The notes: generated by a model not told the origin, from the letters alone. Positions 15,959 through 26,954 are shown, numbered from the stretch's first letter. The stretch: DNA of 64,000 nucleotides from Pandoraea fibrosis (GCF_000807775.2 NZ_CP047385.1:4092001-4156000); one strand, 5' to 3'. Numbers and translations are program-made.

Positions 15959-16687
15959 ATGACGCAACGAAGCCGGTCACTTTTGTCCCCCGCAACGCGC
16001 CTTGTCTCCCGACTCCGCCCGGTCGCCGCTGCCGCGCGCAGCGCCCGTGCGCTGGCGCTCGCGGGCGCCACCCTCGGCCTCGCGGGCACGTTGTTTGCTC
16101 TGCCCGCCGGTGCACAGGCCATCACCGATCCGCCGCCGCCCGCCCCGCTGCAAACGCCGCAGCAAGCGAGCGAATCGGCCATCAACAAACTGGTCGATGC
16201 CGGCAAATTCAGCGATGCGCTGACGAAGATCGATGCCCATCTGAAGCAGTATCCGCGCGACGCGCAAGTGCGCTTCACACGCGGACGCGTGCTCATGGAA
16301 ATGGGCCGTAATCCGGAAGCCATCGACGACTTCACGGCCCTCACGCAGGACTTCCCGGAACTACCCGAGCCGTTCAATAACCTCGCGGCGCTCTACGCGC
16401 AGGCGGGTGAGTACGACAAGGCGCGCGCCGCGCTCGAGAGCGCGATTCGCAACAATCCGAGTTTCGCCGTGGCCTACTCGAACCTTGGCGACATCTACGC
16501 CAAGCTGGCCCAACAGGCCTACCAAAAAGCGCTGAAGCTCTCGCCGACGGCGCGCGTGTCGAATCGCGAGAAAATCCTGTCCAACATGCTTGCCCCGCAG
16601 CGCGCAACGCCCGTGAGCCAGACGCCGTCACCGGCCAAGGCCAGCGACGACGCGTCGCTCAAGAATGTCGGCAAGTCCGGCAACTAA
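15959..16687 (+). CDS. TPR-repeat exported protein
   Basis: The preferred start is ATG 15959 (MTQRSRSLLSPATRL, 242 aa); a TTG at 15926 extends the frame. An Arg-rich head and a hydrophobic stretch ending LFALPAGAQA look like a signal peptide. The mature part has at least three tetratricopeptide-like repeats (about ASESAINKLVDAGKFSDALTKI, AQVRFTRGRVLMEMGRNPEAI, PEPFNNLAALYAQAGEYDKA), then a low-complexity Ser/Pro tail. It is probably periplasmic and acts in protein-protein contacts. It is followed within 52 bases by two cyclophilin genes, so a role with envelope protein folding is plausible but unproven. Confidence 0.8.
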   Translation: MTQRSRSLLSPATRLVSRLRPVAAAARSARALALAGATLGLAGTLFALPAGAQAITDPPPPAPLQTPQQASESAINKLVDAGKFSDALTKIDAHLKQYPRDAQVRFTRGRVLMEMGRNPEAIDDFTALTQDFPELPEPFNNLAALYAQAGEYDKARAALESAIRNNPSFAVAYSNLGDIYAKLAQQAYQKALKLSPTARVSNREKILSNMLAPQRATPVSQTPSPAKASDDASLKNVGKSGN

Positions 16688-16739
16688 GACGCCTCGCGTC
16701 TTCCCACGAACCGAACCCTCATTGCATACGGAGACACGC

Positions 16740-17336
16740 ATGTCCTTTCCGAATCGCCTGCGTCGCGCGCTGCTCGGCAGCGTGATCGCCGCGGCTGCCC
16801 TGTCGGGCACGAGCCTGTCCGCGTTCGCGCAAGCCGTCCAACCGCAGGTGCAGTTCAAGACGTCGGCCGGCAACTTCGTGGTCGAACTCAACCCGAAGGC
16901 GGCCCCGAAGACGGTCGAGAACTTTCTTCAATACGTCAACAGTGGCTTTTACAACGGCACGATCTTCCACCGTGTCATTGGCAACTTCATGATTCAGGGC
17001 GGCGGTTTCACGCCCGACATGAACGAAAAGACCACGCGCGCACCGATTCCGAGCGAATCGCAAAACGGCCTGAAGAACGTGACGGGCGCCATTGCCATGG
17101 CCCGCACGTCGAATCCGAATTCCGCGACCGCGCAATTCTTCATCAATGTGAAGGATAATGCGTCACTGGATTACCCCAGCCCGGACGGCTACGGCTATAC
17201 GGTATTCGGTAAGGTGGTGTCCGGCATGGATACCGTCGAGAAGATCAAGGGTGTTGCCACGACCCGCAAGGGCATGTACCAGGACGTACCGGCCACGCCG
17301 GTCGTGATCGAATCGGCCAGCGTCGTCAAGCGCTGA
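16740..17336 (+). CDS. ppiA: Periplasmic peptidyl-prolyl cis-trans isomerase (cyclophilin, PpiA-like)
   Basis: 198 residues from the ATG at 16740, which has GGAG eight bases upstream; longer in-frame starts run back into the TPR gene. A signal peptide is clear ([17 protein letters not shown], cleavage before QAV). The cyclophilin domain carries the catalytic [15 protein letters not shown] with the active-site Arg, and [17 protein letters not shown]. It speeds proline isomerisation during folding of exported proteins. It is paired directly with a cytoplasmic paralogue; the two share most of the core, which points to local duplication. Confidence 0.93.
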   Translation: MSFPNRLRRALLGSVIAAAALSGTSLSAFAQAVQPQVQFKTSAGNFVVELNPKAAPKTVENFLQYVNSGFYNGTIFHRVIGNFMIQGGGFTPDMNEKTTRAPIPSESQNGLKNVTGAIAMARTSNPNSATAQFFINVKDNASLDYPSPDGYGYTVFGKVVSGMDTVEKIKGVATTRKGMYQDVPATPVVIESASVVKR

Positions 17337-17380
17337 TATCCTCCGGCCCATCGGAACCCTTTCATCAGAAGGAAAGCATC

Positions 17381-17875
17381 ATGGTTGAACTGCACACCAA
17401 TCACGGCGTCATTCGCATCGAACTCGACGCAGACAAGGCACCGAAGACGGTCGAGAACTTCTTGAACTACGTCAAGAACGGCTTCTACGACAACACCGTT
17501 TTCCACCGTGTGATCAACGGCTTCATGATTCAGGGCGGCGGCTTTGAACCCGGCATGAAGCAAAAGCCGACCGAAGCACCGGTCGAGAACGAAGCCAACA
17601 ACGGCCTGAAGAACAACAAGTACACCCTGGCCATGGCCCGCACGAACGATCCGCACTCGGCCACGGCACAGTTCTTCATCAACGTCAGCGACAACGACTT
17701 CCTGAACCACAGCGCACCGACGCCGCAAGGCTGGGGCTACGCCGTGTTCGGCAAGGTTGTCGAAGGTCAGGACATCGTCGACCAGATCAAGGGCGTGAAG
17801 ACCGGTTCGAAGGGCTTCCACCAGGACGTGCCGGTTGACGACGTCGTGATCGAAAAGGCCGTGATCGTCGCGTAA
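17381..17875 (+). CDS. ppiB: Cytoplasmic peptidyl-prolyl cis-trans isomerase B (cyclophilin)
   Basis: 164 residues without a signal peptide, preceded by AGAAGGAAAG. The cyclophilin core is complete: [39 protein letters not shown] and [20 protein letters not shown]. It catalyses prolyl isomerisation in the cytoplasm. It lies 44 bases after its exported paralogue and 28 bases before lpxH, so the three probably form one transcript. Confidence 0.95.
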   Translation: MVELHTNHGVIRIELDADKAPKTVENFLNYVKNGFYDNTVFHRVINGFMIQGGGFEPGMKQKPTEAPVENEANNGLKNNKYTLAMARTNDPHSATAQFFINVSDNDFLNHSAPTPQGWGYAVFGKVVEGQDIVDQIKGVKTGSKGFHQDVPVDDVVIEKAVIVA

Positions 17876-17903
17876 GCGCCGTCACCGTCCACTGCGATAT
17901 TCG

Positions 17904-18767
17904 ATGCCGGTATCGACTGCGCGGTGCCCGCAATGCCCCGTGACACCACGGGGCGACGGGCCCGCGCTTTTCATTTCCGATCTTCACCTTTCGCCGGCAC
18001 TGCCGCGCACGGTGCAAGTCTTCGAAGACTTCCTGCGCGGCCCCGCGCGTGAAGCGTCCGTCCTGTTCATCCTCGGCGATCTGTTTGAATACTGGATTGG
18101 CGACGACATGCTCGATGTCGATACGCCGGCCAGTACGAACGTCGATCCCGATACCTCGACACCTGCCGCCACCGAGCCCCTCGGTGCCTTCGCCTGTCGC
18201 ATGACGGCGGCCATGGCGGAACTGTCTGCGAGCGGCGTGCCCATCGCCGTGATGCGCGGCAACCGCGATTTTCTGCTCGGCGAGCGTTTCGCGCGCGCGG
18301 CCGGCGCCGTCATGCTCGACGACCCCTGTGTCTTCTCGTTTCTCGGGCAAGCGCTGGTGCTCAGTCACGGCGACCAGTTGTGCACTGACGACGTGGGCTA
18401 TCAGCGCTTTCGCCGCATTGCCCATTCGCCCCTCGGCAAAGCATTTTTCCTGGCACTCCCGCTGCGCTTGCGCATGGCCATCGCCAACCGAATTCGCCGA
18501 CGCAGCGCCGCCAAGGGCGCCCATCGCCTGGCGTATGCCGATGCCAATGCCAACGCCATCGCGGCACTGCTCGATGCCGCCGGTGAGCGCACCCTCGTGC
18601 ATGGGCATACGCATCGACCGGCCCGGCACGCCGATGGCCGTCGCGTGCGCTGGGTCCTGCCGGACTGGGAGTTTGATGTGGAGCCGCCGCGCGGTGGCTA
18701 TCTGCAATGGGACACGCATGGCCTGCGCGCCATCGATCTCGCCCCCTCTACGACGCAAAGCGCCTGA
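17904..18767 (+). CDS. lpxH: UDP-2,3-diacylglucosamine diphosphatase
   Basis: LpxH hydrolyses UDP-2,3-diacylglucosamine to lipid X in lipid A synthesis. The calcineurin-type metal motifs are present: FISDLHLS, GDLFEYWIGDD, MRGNRDFLLG, LSHGDQLCTDD and the late HGHTHRPA. At 287 residues it is longer than the usual 240; the extra lies in an N-terminal extension of about 15 residues and an insertion rich in Asp, Thr and Pro after the GDLFEYWIGDD motif (about residues 70-92). It ends about 50 bases before a short tandem repeat, convergent with cysE. Confidence 0.93.
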   Translation: MPVSTARCPQCPVTPRGDGPALFISDLHLSPALPRTVQVFEDFLRGPAREASVLFILGDLFEYWIGDDMLDVDTPASTNVDPDTSTPAATEPLGAFACRMTAAMAELSASGVPIAVMRGNRDFLLGERFARAAGAVMLDDPCVFSFLGQALVLSHGDQLCTDDVGYQRFRRIAHSPLGKAFFLALPLRLRMAIANRIRRRSAAKGAHRLAYADANANAIAALLDAAGERTLVHGHTHRPARHADGRRVRWVLPDWEFDVEPPRGGYLQWDTHGLRAIDLAPSTTQSA

Positions 18768-18819
18768 GCTCGCGCGACGGCGATGCAAACGGCCCGTGCG
18801 GATGACGGGTCGTGCCTAA

Positions 18820-18859
18820 GGGTCTCAGGGTCTCAGGGTCTCAGGGTCTCAAGGCCTCA
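18820..18859. repeat. Tandem 8-bp repeat (GGGTCTCA)
   Basis: Four exact copies of GGGTCTCA run from 18820 to 18851 and a degenerate fifth (AGGCCTCA) follows. It lies in the gap between the convergent lpxH and cysE genes, just after the lpxH stop, and is not part of either reading frame. Such a simple repeat can change copy number by slippage. Confidence 0.85.
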
Positions 18860-18883
18860 GGACCGATACCGCAGCGTCCCGCG

Positions 18884-19663
18884 TCACATGTCCTGAATTT
18901 CCTTACCGAGCTTGCGCAGCTCGGCCGTGTCGATCTTGCTTGCGCCGAGCGCTTCGAGATGGGCGCCAAGTTGGTTGAGCGCCGCCACCATCACGTCGAT
19001 CTTGTGCGACTGGTCGGTAGCATTTTCGATCAGCCCGTGGATCGCGAGCGAGACGGGATCGTCGGCATTGGGCGTGATGCCATACGCGGAGAATTCCGGC
19101 TTGCGAGCGTCACCTTGCGGTTTGGCATCCCCCCCTTCGCGCGGGGCGTCGGGACGGATGATCCGCGCGGGATTGCCCACGGCCGTGCCGCCGGCAGGCA
19201 CCGCTTTTACCACCACCGCATTGGAGCCGATCTTCGCGCCCTCACCCACCGTGAAGCCGCCGAGCACCTTGGCCCCGGCCCCAACGATCACGCCAGACTC
19301 CAATGTCGGGTGACGCTTCGCGCCGCGTGACAACGAGGTGCCGCCCAGCGTGACGCCCTGGTAGATCGTGCAATCGTCGCCGATCACAGCCGTCTCGCCG
19401 ATGACCACGCCCATGCCGTGATCGATGAAGACGCGCCGGCCCAGCGTCGCTCCCGGATGAATCTCGATGCCCGTGAGGAAGCGCGCGTATTGCGACACGT
19501 AACGGCCCAGCCACTTGAAGCCGGATGTCCAGCAACCGTGCGCCACCCGATGCAACATCACCGCATGCAGGCCGGGATAGCAAGTGAAGACTTCCCAGTT
19601 GCTGCGGGCGGCGGGGTCCTTTTGCCGAATGGCGGCGATGTCTTCGCGAAGATGGGTAAACAT
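18884..19663 (-). CDS. cysE: Serine O-acetyltransferase
   Basis: CysE acetylates L-serine with acetyl-CoA, the entry step of cysteine synthesis. I start at ATG 19663 ([21 protein letters not shown], 259 aa), the normal family beginning; the frame stays open upstream for 41 unlikely residues. The left-handed beta helix is plain from its hexapeptides: [57 protein letters not shown]. The C-terminal tail (about the last 70 residues) is longer than in E. coli and carries a charged linker and a helix. Confidence 0.95.
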   Translation of the reverse strand: MFTHLREDIAAIRQKDPAARSNWEVFTCYPGLHAVMLHRVAHGCWTSGFKWLGRYVSQYARFLTGIEIHPGATLGRRVFIDHGMGVVIGETAVIGDDCTIYQGVTLGGTSLSRGAKRHPTLESGVIVGAGAKVLGGFTVGEGAKIGSNAVVVKAVPAGGTAVGNPARIIRPDAPREGGDAKPQGDARKPEFSAYGITPNADDPVSLAIHGLIENATDQSHKIDVMVAALNQLGAHLEALGASKIDTAELRKLGKEIQDM

Positions 19664-19782
19664 GGGCCTGTCGATCCTGTCTTGAGCGTCCGGCCATCTT
19701 GGGGCGGATCGTTGTGTAGTTATCGGAAAGCGGAAATCGGGAGTGAGAAGCGAGCTAGCGAGCGCCGCGAAGGCGTGACGCC

Positions 19783-20592
19783 TCAACGCCGTATCTTGCG
19801 CTCGAGAATGTGTTTCGCGATGCCGCGCAGAATGTTGACTTCCTCGCGCTCCAGATGACTCTTCGCGAACAGCCGGCGCAGACGCGTCATCAGCTTCTTC
19901 GGATTGTCCGGATCGAGGAAATCGAGATCGACGAGCGCGCGCTCGAGATGCGAGAGCATGCCTTCGACGTCGTCGCGGGTCGCGAGCGCCTCAAGGATTT
20001 GCGCATCCGGCGCAACCGCCGGGAGTGCCGTCGTCACGGACATCTCGCCGCGCTCGCGCATCAGACACGCCATGCGCACTTCGTAAGCGATCAACTGCAC
20101 CGCCTGCGACAGATTGAGCGAGCTATATACCGGGTTCGCCGGAATATGGACGAGCGCGTTGCATCGCTCCACATCCGCGTTCGACAGGCCTGTACGCTCA
20201 CTGCCGAATACGAACGCCACTGCCTCGCCCTGCCCCGCGTGCTGCACGGCCATCGCCGCACTCTCGCGTGGCTCGGCATTGGGCGGACCGTATTCACGCG
20301 AGCGCGCCGAGAGCGCCACCGCCCAACTCACCCCCTGCAGCGCCGTATCGAGATCGGGCACTACCCGCGCGTTCGCCAACACATCGTCGGCACCGCTCGC
20401 GAGCGCCACAGCCTCCGGATCGCGCAGGACATCGGCCCCAGCACGCGGCGCCGCCAGCACCAACTGGCCGAAGCCCATCGTCTTGATCGCGCGCGCCGCC
20501 GATCCGACATTACCGGGATGGCTGGTCTCGTTGAGCACGAAACGCACTTGATCGAATAGCGTTGACGCAGGAGTGGCAGCAGATTGGGGCAT
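19783..20592 (-). CDS. trmJ: tRNA (cytidine/uridine-2'-O-)-methyltransferase TrmJ
   Basis: A SPOUT-family methylase that modifies the ribose of residue 32 in the tRNA anticodon loop. The start at ATG 20592 ([19 protein letters not shown]) gives 269 residues, near the family norm; the longer open frame upstream is not conserved in type. The SPOUT landmarks are [42 protein letters not shown] and [22 protein letters not shown]. The C-terminal third is the helical extension typical of TrmJ. It is divergent from suhB. Confidence 0.94.
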   Translation of the reverse strand: MPQSAATPASTLFDQVRFVLNETSHPGNVGSAARAIKTMGFGQLVLAAPRAGADVLRDPEAVALASGADDVLANARVVPDLDTALQGVSWAVALSARSREYGPPNAEPRESAAMAVQHAGQGEAVAFVFGSERTGLSNADVERCNALVHIPANPVYSSLNLSQAVQLIAYEVRMACLMRERGEMSVTTALPAVAPDAQILEALATRDDVEGMLSHLERALVDLDFLDPDNPKKLMTRLRRLFAKSHLEREEVNILRGIAKHILERKIRR

Positions 20593-20977
20593 GAGACAGC
20601 GATGGTGAAAAACGAGCGGCAGTGAACGGGCGCGGCACCGCAGGACACACCGCCCGAAGCGCGGTACGCCGGCAGGCGGCAAAGCGATAAACGTTGCTAT
20701 TTTGCCCTGAATCGCGAGCGCTGCGTGTCGTCGCTCCGTGCGGTGCCCTGGAGAGCCGTCCGACGCAAAAAGGGTCAGAACATGAAGACGAAGCAGCGCA
20801 CGCGCCGGGTTTTTGATAAAATACGCGTTTTCGTCCTTGCAAACGAGCCGCCACCCGGTGCGCGGCGCTTGCGGGGCATCGCTCTTGCTCAATTTGTTCG
20901 CTTTGTCTGCCACGCCTGCCGGCCGGCCCAGAAGGGGTCGCGCGTACCGTCGGCGATGGCCTTAACAGGAATCTGTC
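20593..20977. other. Divergent promoter region trmJ/suhB
   Basis: About 385 bases between two divergent genes. A segment TTTTGATAAAATACGCG near 20812-20828 contains a good TAAAAT -10-like box for suhB but no obvious -35. Short open frames here have no ribosome binding site and are not supported. No hairpin of note was seen. Confidence 0.4.
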
Positions 20978-21835
20978 ATGCAGCATCCCATGCTTAATAT
21001 CGCGGTGAAGGCCGCGCGCCGTGCCGGCAATATCATCAGCCGCGCCTCCCTCGACATCGACACCGTCAAGGTCAGCAAGAAGCAGCACAACGACTTCGTG
21101 ACGGAAGTGGACAAAGCGGCTGAGCAAGCGATCATCGAAACCCTCGTGCAAGCCTATCCGGACCACGCCATCCTCGCCGAAGAATCGGGCGAGGAGCACG
21201 GCAAGTCGGGCTCGGAATACCAGTGGATCATCGATCCGCTCGACGGCACCACCAACTTCATTCACGGCCTGCCCTACTACTGCACGTCGATCGCCCTCGC
21301 GCACAAGGGCATCGTCTCGCAAGCCGTGATCTACGATCCGACCCGCAACGAACTCTTCACCGCCTCGCGTGGCCGGGGTGCGTTCCTCGACGGCAAGCGT
21401 ATCCGCGTGTCGCGCCGCGATCGTCTGGCCGACGGCCTGATCGGCACCGGCTTCCCGTTCCGCGACCTGCAAGGCGTTGAAAACTACCTGAAGATGTTCG
21501 GCACGATGACCGAGCATTGCGCGGGCATCCGCCGTCCGGGCGCTGCAGCACTCGATCTGGCGAACGTCGCCGCCGGCCGCATGGACGGTTTCTTCGAGCA
21601 AGGTCTGAATCCGTGGGACATGGCCGCTGGCAGTCTGCTGATTACCGAAGCCGGTGGTCTGGTCGGTAACTACACCGGCGAATCGGACTTCCTGTTCGAA
21701 GGCGAGATCCTTGCGGGCAACCCGAAGATCTACGCACAAATGGTCAAGCTGCTCGAAGGCTATTCGCGCGCCAAGCGTCCGGTCACCTCGGCACGCGCCA
21801 GCGCCGTTGCCGCGCAGGACAGCGCCCAGTCGTAA
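20978..21835 (+). CDS. suhB: Inositol-1-monophosphatase family protein (SuhB)
   Basis: A 285-residue Mg-dependent phosphatase of the inositol monophosphatase family, which in proteobacteria also serves in rRNA transcription antitermination. Metal-binding motifs are present: [32 protein letters not shown] and [12 protein letters not shown]. The start ATG at 20978 has CAGGAA upstream; an ATG four codons later is an alternative. The last 25 residues are Ala/Ser-rich and variable. It ends 25 bases before a bidirectional terminator. Confidence 0.95.
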   Translation: MQHPMLNIAVKAARRAGNIISRASLDIDTVKVSKKQHNDFVTEVDKAAEQAIIETLVQAYPDHAILAEESGEEHGKSGSEYQWIIDPLDGTTNFIHGLPYYCTSIALAHKGIVSQAVIYDPTRNELFTASRGRGAFLDGKRIRVSRRDRLADGLIGTGFPFRDLQGVENYLKMFGTMTEHCAGIRRPGAAALDLANVAAGRMDGFFEQGLNPWDMAAGSLLITEAGGLVGNYTGESDFLFEGEILAGNPKIYAQMVKLLEGYSRAKRPVTSARASAVAAQDSAQS

Positions 21836-21860
21836 GTGCCGGCGGGGCACTGCCCCCCGA

Positions 21861-21902
21861 TAAAAAAACCCCGGCGATGCTCAGGCATCCCGGGGTTTTT
21901 TA
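21861..21902. terminator. Bidirectional rho-independent terminator between suhB and gltX
   Basis: A hairpin with arms ACCCCGGCGATGC (21868-21880) and GCATCCCGGGGT (21884-21896 region), one base bulged, is flanked by an A run on the left and TTTTTTA on the right. It therefore works as a terminator on both strands for the convergent suhB and gltX genes. Confidence 0.9.
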
Positions 21903-21985
21903 TTTCCGGCGCTGCCACAGGCAACCCCGGAATGGCCGACGGCGCGTGTCTCACGCGCTCACCTGCCTTATGCGACTTAAGCGAC

Positions 21986-23377
21986 TTAAGCGCTCAGACG
22001 TGCCAGCACCGTGTCGCGGCCGAGCAGTTCCAGCACGGCATCGATGGCCGGCGTGTGCGTCGTGCCGACCACCAGCAGGCGCACCGGCATGGCGAGCTGC
22101 GGCATCTTCATGCCGTGCTGCGCGAGCGTGGCCTTGAACGCCGGCGAAATCGCTTCCTTCTTCCACTCGGGCAGCGCCGTGAGCGCCGTGGCGAGATCCT
22201 TCACCGCCGCACGGGCAGCATCGGTCATGTGCTGGGTCAGATCGGCTTCCGACGGCACGGGCTTGCGGTAGAACATTTCGGCGCTTTGCGCGATGTCCTT
22301 GATGGTGTTCGCACGGTCCTTGAACAGCGCGACCACATCGGCAAGCGACGGACCGCCTTCGATCGACACGCCCGCCTTTTGCAGGAACGGCTCGGTCAGC
22401 CCGGCCAGACGCGCGTTATCGGCTTGCTTCAGATACTGATTGTTCAGCCAAAGCAGCTTTTCGGGATTGTGCTGCGCCGGCGACTTGCCCAGATGCTCAA
22501 GGTCGAACCATGCGACGAACTGCTCGCGCGTGAAGACTTCCGCATCGCCGTGCGCCCAGCCCAGACGCGCCAGATAGTTCACCACGGCCTCGGGCAGGAA
22601 GCCCTCTTCGCGGTACTGCACCACGCTCATGGCGCCATTGCGCTTGGACATCTTCTCGCCCTGGTCGTTGAGCACCGTGGGCAGGTGCGCGTAGACCGGC
22701 GGCTGCTTGCCGAGCGCTTCGAAGATGTTGATCTGACGCGGCGTGTTGTTCACGTGGTCGTCGCCGCGAATCACGTGCGTGATGTCCATGTCGATGTCAT
22801 CGACCACAACGCAGAAGTTGTACGTCGGCGTGCCGTCCGGACGCGCGATCACGAGATCGTCGAGTTCTTCGTTCGAGATCTCGATACGCCCCTTGACGGC
22901 GTCCTCCCACACCACGCTGCCGGTGAGCGGATTCTTGAAGCGCAGCACCGGTTGCACGCCGGCGGGCGGCTCGGGCAGCACCTTGCCCGGCTCCGGACGC
23001 CAGCGGCCGTCGTAACGCGGCTTCTCGCCGCGCGCACGCTGCTGCTCGCGCAACTCGTCGAGTTCTTCCACGCTCATGTAGCACGGATAGACATGGCCGG
23101 CGCCCTTCAGTTGCTCGAGCACTTCGCGATAGCGATCCATGCGCTGCATCTGGTAGAACGGGCCTTCGTCGTAGTCGAGACCGAGCCATTCCATGCCTTC
23201 GAGAATGACTTGCACGGCTTCCGGGGTCGAGCGCTCGAGATCGGTATCCTCGATGCGCAGCACGAAGACACCTTCGTTGTGACGCGCGAAGGCCCACGGA
23301 TAGAGAGCGGAACGGATGTTGCCCAGATGGATGAATCCAGTCGGGCTAGGCGCAAAGCGGGTGCGGACAGTGGTCAT
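21986..23377 (-). CDS. gltX: Glutamyl-tRNA synthetase
   Basis: A 463-residue class I synthetase from ATG 23377 ([19 protein letters not shown]). HIGH-type motif is [19 protein letters not shown], followed by [13 protein letters not shown], and the KMSKS-type loop is [13 protein letters not shown]. The C-terminal helical anticodon-binding domain is complete. Convergent with suhB across a shared terminator. The upstream ATG at 23413 is in frame but lacks support. Confidence 0.97.
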   Translation of the reverse strand: MTTVRTRFAPSPTGFIHLGNIRSALYPWAFARHNEGVFVLRIEDTDLERSTPEAVQVILEGMEWLGLDYDEGPFYQMQRMDRYREVLEQLKGAGHVYPCYMSVEELDELREQQRARGEKPRYDGRWRPEPGKVLPEPPAGVQPVLRFKNPLTGSVVWEDAVKGRIEISNEELDDLVIARPDGTPTYNFCVVVDDIDMDITHVIRGDDHVNNTPRQINIFEALGKQPPVYAHLPTVLNDQGEKMSKRNGAMSVVQYREEGFLPEAVVNYLARLGWAHGDAEVFTREQFVAWFDLEHLGKSPAQHNPEKLLWLNNQYLKQADNARLAGLTEPFLQKAGVSIEGGPSLADVVALFKDRANTIKDIAQSAEMFYRKPVPSEADLTQHMTDAARAAVKDLATALTALPEWKKEAISPAFKATLAQHGMKMPQLAMPVRLLVVGTTHTPAIDAVLELLGRDTVLARLSA

Positions 23378-23407
23378 GGTTTGGCTTCGGTGCATCGCGT
23401 TGGCGAC

Positions 23408-23448
23408 AAACAAAAACGCCCGCGGCGGAGGGTCTCGCGCAGGCGGGT
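23408..23448 (-). terminator. Possible terminator downstream of the ssu cluster
   Basis: On the minus strand CCCGC (23443-23447 side) can pair with GCGGG (23419-23423 side) across a GC-rich loop that can form an inner stem, followed by CGTTTTTGTTTG. It lies between the ssuF-like gene and gltX, both on the minus strand. The stem is imperfect, so confidence is moderate. Confidence 0.45.
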
Positions 23449-23584
23449 CGCCAACATTTGGAAGCCATCATTATATCAGCCGAGTGCGTGCATTCGCGGC
23501 ACAGTCCGAGAGCCGGGTCGGAATTTCCCGCTATGCGCATCGGACACGGCCCCCGCGCGCGTCCGATGCGGCCCTTCCGAGACG

Positions 23585-23800
23585 TCAGAGCTTGGCGAGC
23601 GACACCTCGGTGGCCTTCACAAGGGCCACCACTTCGGAGCCGACGTCCAGACGCAGCTCGTCGATCGAGCGCGTGGTAATGACCGACGTGACGATGCCGC
23701 TCGGCGTTTCGACGTCCACTTCGGACAACACCGGGCCGCGCAGAATTTCGCGAATACGGCCTTTGAACTGGTTACGGACATTGATAGCAGTGATACCCAT
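23585..23800 (-). CDS. ssuF: TOBE-domain molybdopterin-binding (Mop) protein, SsuF-like
   Basis: A 71-residue protein from ATG 23800 with AGGAG eight bases upstream. It is one TOBE/Mop domain: MGITAINVRNQFKGRIREIL, then GPVLSEVDVETPSGIVTSVITTRSI. Such proteins bind molybdate or pterin oxyanions. In pseudomonad ssuEADCBF clusters a protein of this type is called SsuF and is needed for some sulfonates or sulfate esters; the same end-of-cluster placement is seen here, 52 bases after ssuB. The name is from that analogy; a general molybdate-binding role is the alternative. Confidence 0.85.
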   Translation of the reverse strand: MGITAINVRNQFKGRIREILRGPVLSEVDVETPSGIVTSVITTRSIDELRLDVGSEVVALVKATEVSLAKL

Positions 23801-23852
23801 GATGAACTCCTGTGTTCGGAAAAAAATCGAAAAAACGGATGAACGGATGACC

Positions 23853-24875
23853 TCAGACGGCCCAGCGCACGGTCGCCGCCGGCCACAGCGGCTCCGGCGC
23901 GGGAATGTGGGCGCCGGCTGACGGTTCGGTTTGGAGCACACGCGCGAGTACCTGGGCCTCAAGTCCGGCAAACTCGACACTGCCGCGAGCACGCGGACGC
24001 GCCAGCGACATCGGTTGATCAAGACCCAACTGCCCTTGCTCGATGAGCACCACGCGGTCGGCGAGCGCCACCGCTTCCTGCACATCGTGCGTAACGAGCA
24101 GTGCCGTAAAGCCGTGAGCACGCCACAGACGCTCGATCAGCGCGTGCATTTCAATGCGGGTGAGCGCATCGAGCGCGCCAAGCGGCTCGTCGAGCAGCAG
24201 CAAATCGGGTTGATGCACCAGGGCGCGGGCAAGCGCCACACGCTGGCGTTGACCGCCCGACAACTGGCTCGGCCAATCGTTGGCCCGCTCGGCCAGACCG
24301 ACTTCGCCCAGCACTTCCAGTGCCTTGGCGTGCGACGATTTCGGCAGCCCGAGGGCGACGTTTTCCAGCACCGTTCGCCACGGCAGCAGACGCGCATCCT
24401 GAAACATGATGCGGGTGGACACCGCACCAGACGCGCCGCTGAGCGCGTGCCCGTCGAGCGTAATGCGACCACCGTCGGGCGTCTCGAGACCCGCGATCAA
24501 TCGCAGCAGCGTCGACTTGCCGCAGCCACTGCGCCCCACGATGGCGGCGAAACCGCCTCGCGGAATCGTCAGCGAAAAGTCCGAGAGCACCGAGCGAGCG
24601 CCGTAATGCTTGCCAACGCCGTCGATGCGCAGGCCGGAGGTCGACGCCGACGCATCCGCGTCACTTGCCGGATGCACCACTTTAAGATTCGTCCCCGATG
24701 CCGTGCGCGGCACGGCATGGGCAGCGTGGGCAGCAACGTTCGGCGCAAGCGGCAGTTGCGTGCCGAACGGGTCGACTTGCGGATCGAGCGGCAAGCGGCC
24801 TGAGGCGCGTTGCTCTGCCGTCCATTCGGCTTCGATGTCGGCGCCCGCGACCGGTGCCAATTGTTGTGCGCTCAT
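23853..24875 (-). CDS. ssuB: Aliphatic sulfonate ABC transporter ATP-binding protein
   Basis: 340 residues from ATG 24875, preceded by GAGGAG and overlapping the ssuC stop by four bases (ATGA). The ATPase core has Walker [12 protein letters not shown], signature [15 protein letters not shown], and Walker [17 protein letters not shown]. It energises uptake of alkanesulfonates as sulfur source. About 80 extra residues at the N-terminus, low in complexity ([12 protein letters not shown]), precede the normal domain start [11 protein letters not shown], making it longer than the usual 255-270. The cluster context with ssuC, ssuD and ssuE decides the substrate. Confidence 0.9.
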   Translation of the reverse strand: MSAQQLAPVAGADIEAEWTAEQRASGRLPLDPQVDPFGTQLPLAPNVAAHAAHAVPRTASGTNLKVVHPASDADASASTSGLRIDGVGKHYGARSVLSDFSLTIPRGGFAAIVGRSGCGKSTLLRLIAGLETPDGGRITLDGHALSGASGAVSTRIMFQDARLLPWRTVLENVALGLPKSSHAKALEVLGEVGLAERANDWPSQLSGGQRQRVALARALVHQPDLLLLDEPLGALDALTRIEMHALIERLWRAHGFTALLVTHDVQEAVALADRVVLIEQGQLGLDQPMSLARPRARGSVEFAGLEAQVLARVLQTEPSAGAHIPAPEPLWPAATVRWAV

Positions 24876-25723
24876 GCGGCGGCTCCTCGTTGAAAGGCCG
24901 GATGCCAGCGCAACCAGCGGAATTCCAGTTCTTTGGCCAGCACATCGGCCAGCTTGCCCAGCAGCGCGTACAACAGAATCCCGACCAGCACGATGTCGGT
25001 CTGAAGAAACTCGCGGGCGTTCATCGTCAGATATCCGATACCCGACTGCGCGGAGATGGTCTCCGCCACGATCAGCGTCACCCACATCAGGCCCAGCGAG
25101 AAGCGCACGCCCACCAGAATCGACGGCAACGCCCCCGGCAGAATCACGTCCCGATACAAGGCCCAGCCACGCAAGCCGTAACTACGCGCCATCTCGACAA
25201 GCGCCGGGTCGACGGCACGAATGCCTGCATACGTATTGAGATACATCGGGAAAAACACGCCGATGGACACCAGGAACAGCTTGGCCTTTTCGTCGATGCC
25301 GAACCACAGGATCACGAGCGGAATGAGCGCCAGATGCGGAATATTGCGCAGCATCTGGAACGACGAATCGAGCGCCGTTTCCGCAACACGCGACAAACCG
25401 GTCAGCATGCCCAGCAGCAGCCCGAGGCCACCGCCGATCAGAAAGCCGATCACAGCGCGGCCCGTCGACACGCCGATATCGCGCCAGATCTGGCCGCTCA
25501 AGGCGAGTTGCCACGCTGCGTCGACCACGGCCGACGGCGCGGGCAGCACACGTGTCGACAGCCAGCCCTCTTGCGCGGCCAACTGCCAGAACGCGACCAG
25601 CACAATGGGCACCGCCCACGGCGCGAGCCGTCTCGCTGCCGTGCGCCAGTGGCGTTGCAGCGTGCCACCACGGTGAGCAACGGCAACCGTCGCCTGGACA
25701 TCGTTCAAGGTGGTTTGCGTCAT
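24872..25723 (-). CDS. ssuC: Aliphatic sulfonate ABC transporter permease
   Basis: 283 residues from ATG 25723 with GGGGAGA upstream. It is a binding-protein-dependent permease with about six membrane helices (first [17 protein letters not shown]) and the EAA-loop segment [24 protein letters not shown] that docks on the ATPase. Together with SsuB it forms the sulfonate importer in the inner membrane. Order is ssuE, ssuD, ssuC, ssuB, ssuF in transcription direction, with the ssuC stop overlapping the ssuB start. The periplasmic binding protein gene ssuA is not in this cluster. Confidence 0.92.
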   Translation of the reverse strand: MTQTTLNDVQATVAVAHRGGTLQRHWRTAARRLAPWAVPIVLVAFWQLAAQEGWLSTRVLPAPSAVVDAAWQLALSGQIWRDIGVSTGRAVIGFLIGGGLGLLLGMLTGLSRVAETALDSSFQMLRNIPHLALIPLVILWFGIDEKAKLFLVSIGVFFPMYLNTYAGIRAVDPALVEMARSYGLRGWALYRDVILPGALPSILVGVRFSLGLMWVTLIVAETISAQSGIGYLTMNAREFLQTDIVLVGILLYALLGKLADVLAKELEFRWLRWHPAFQRGAAA

Positions 25724-25802
25724 GCGAATTTCTCCCCAGGGCGTTGCCGCCCCGTTGCTTTTTCCAATCAAGGTGAAACAGGTCCGGTGTCGTGCGTCGC
25801 GC

Positions 25803-26954
25803 TCAGCTTTGCGACGCCCTCGGCACGATGTTGTTGGCCATGACCTCGCCGATCGGCCCCGAGAGCGAGACATTGCCCAGCCGTTCGCGCACGTGACGCG
25901 GCAGATGAGGAAACACGAGTTCGGCGAAACGGTAGGCCTCTTCGAGGTGCGGATAGCCCGACAGAATGAAGGTATCGATGCCGAGATCGGCGTACTCGCG
26001 CAGTCGCTGCGCCACCGTCGGGCCATCGCCCACGAGCGCTGTGCCAGCCCCGCCTCGCACGAGCCCCACGCCCGCCCACAGATTGGGCGCGATCACGAGC
26101 TTGTCGCGGCGTCCGCCATGCAGCGCGGCCATACGTCGCTGACCTTCCGAATCCATCTTGGCGAACTGCGTCTGCACGCGCGCAATGGTCTCGTCGTCGA
26201 GCTTGCTGATGAGGGCGTCGGCAGCGCGCCAGGCTTCGTCGTCCGTCTCGCGCACGATGACATGCAAACGCAGACCGAAGCGCAGCGTGCGTCCGAGTTT
26301 CGCGGCGCGCGCGCGCACGTCGGCAATCTTCTCGGCCACATCGGCCAACGGTTCGCCCCACGTCAGGTAGACATCGAGTTGTTCCGCAGCGATCTGACGC
26401 GCCACCTCCGACGAGCCACCGAAATACAGCGGCGGGTGCGGTGCCTGCACCGGCGGGAAGAACAGCTTCGCCCCCTTCGCCCGCAGATGTTTGCCTTCGA
26501 AATCGACGCTCTCCCCGCTGTGCGAGGCCTGGAACAGCGAACGCCAGATGCGCAGGAATTCGTCGGTGACGGCGTAGCGCTCGGCATGGTCGGCAAAGAA
26601 GCCGTCGCCTTCGAGTTCGCCCGCGTCGCCCCCTGTGACGACATTGATCAACAACCGGCCCCCCGACAGTCGATCGAACGTCGAAGCCATGCGTGCGGTC
26701 AGCGCGGGCGAAGCGATTCCCGGGCGTATGGCAACGAGAAACTTGAGATTGCGCGTGGCGCCGATGAGGCTCGACGCGGTGACCCATGCGTCTTCGCATG
26801 AGCGGCCGGTGGGCAGCAACACCCCTTCGTAGCCGAGCGAATCGACAGCGCTGGCGATCTGCCGCGCGTAATCGAAGTCGAACACGCGTCCGCCATCGGA
26901 CGTTCCCAGATAGCGCGTATCGCCGTGTGTCGGAATGAACCAGAAGACTTGCAT
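25803..26954 (-). CDS. ssuD: FMNH2-dependent alkanesulfonate monooxygenase
   Basis: 383 residues from ATG 26954 ([20 protein letters not shown]), with GGAG upstream. A luciferase-like flavin monooxygenase that splits C1-C18 alkanesulfonates to aldehyde and sulfite using reduced FMN supplied by SsuE. Family segments: [38 protein letters not shown], and [19 protein letters not shown]. Length matches the E. coli enzyme. Located between ssuE (14 bases upstream) and ssuC, as expected for a shared transcript. Confidence 0.95.
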   Translation of the reverse strand: MQVFWFIPTHGDTRYLGTSDGGRVFDFDYARQIASAVDSLGYEGVLLPTGRSCEDAWVTASSLIGATRNLKFLVAIRPGIASPALTARMASTFDRLSGGRLLINVVTGGDAGELEGDGFFADHAERYAVTDEFLRIWRSLFQASHSGESVDFEGKHLRAKGAKLFFPPVQAPHPPLYFGGSSEVARQIAAEQLDVYLTWGEPLADVAEKIADVRARAAKLGRTLRFGLRLHVIVRETDDEAWRAADALISKLDDETIARVQTQFAKMDSEGQRRMAALHGGRRDKLVIAPNLWAGVGLVRGGAGTALVGDGPTVAQRLREYADLGIDTFILSGYPHLEEAYRFAELVFPHLPRHVRERLGNVSLSGPIGEVMANNIVPRASQS

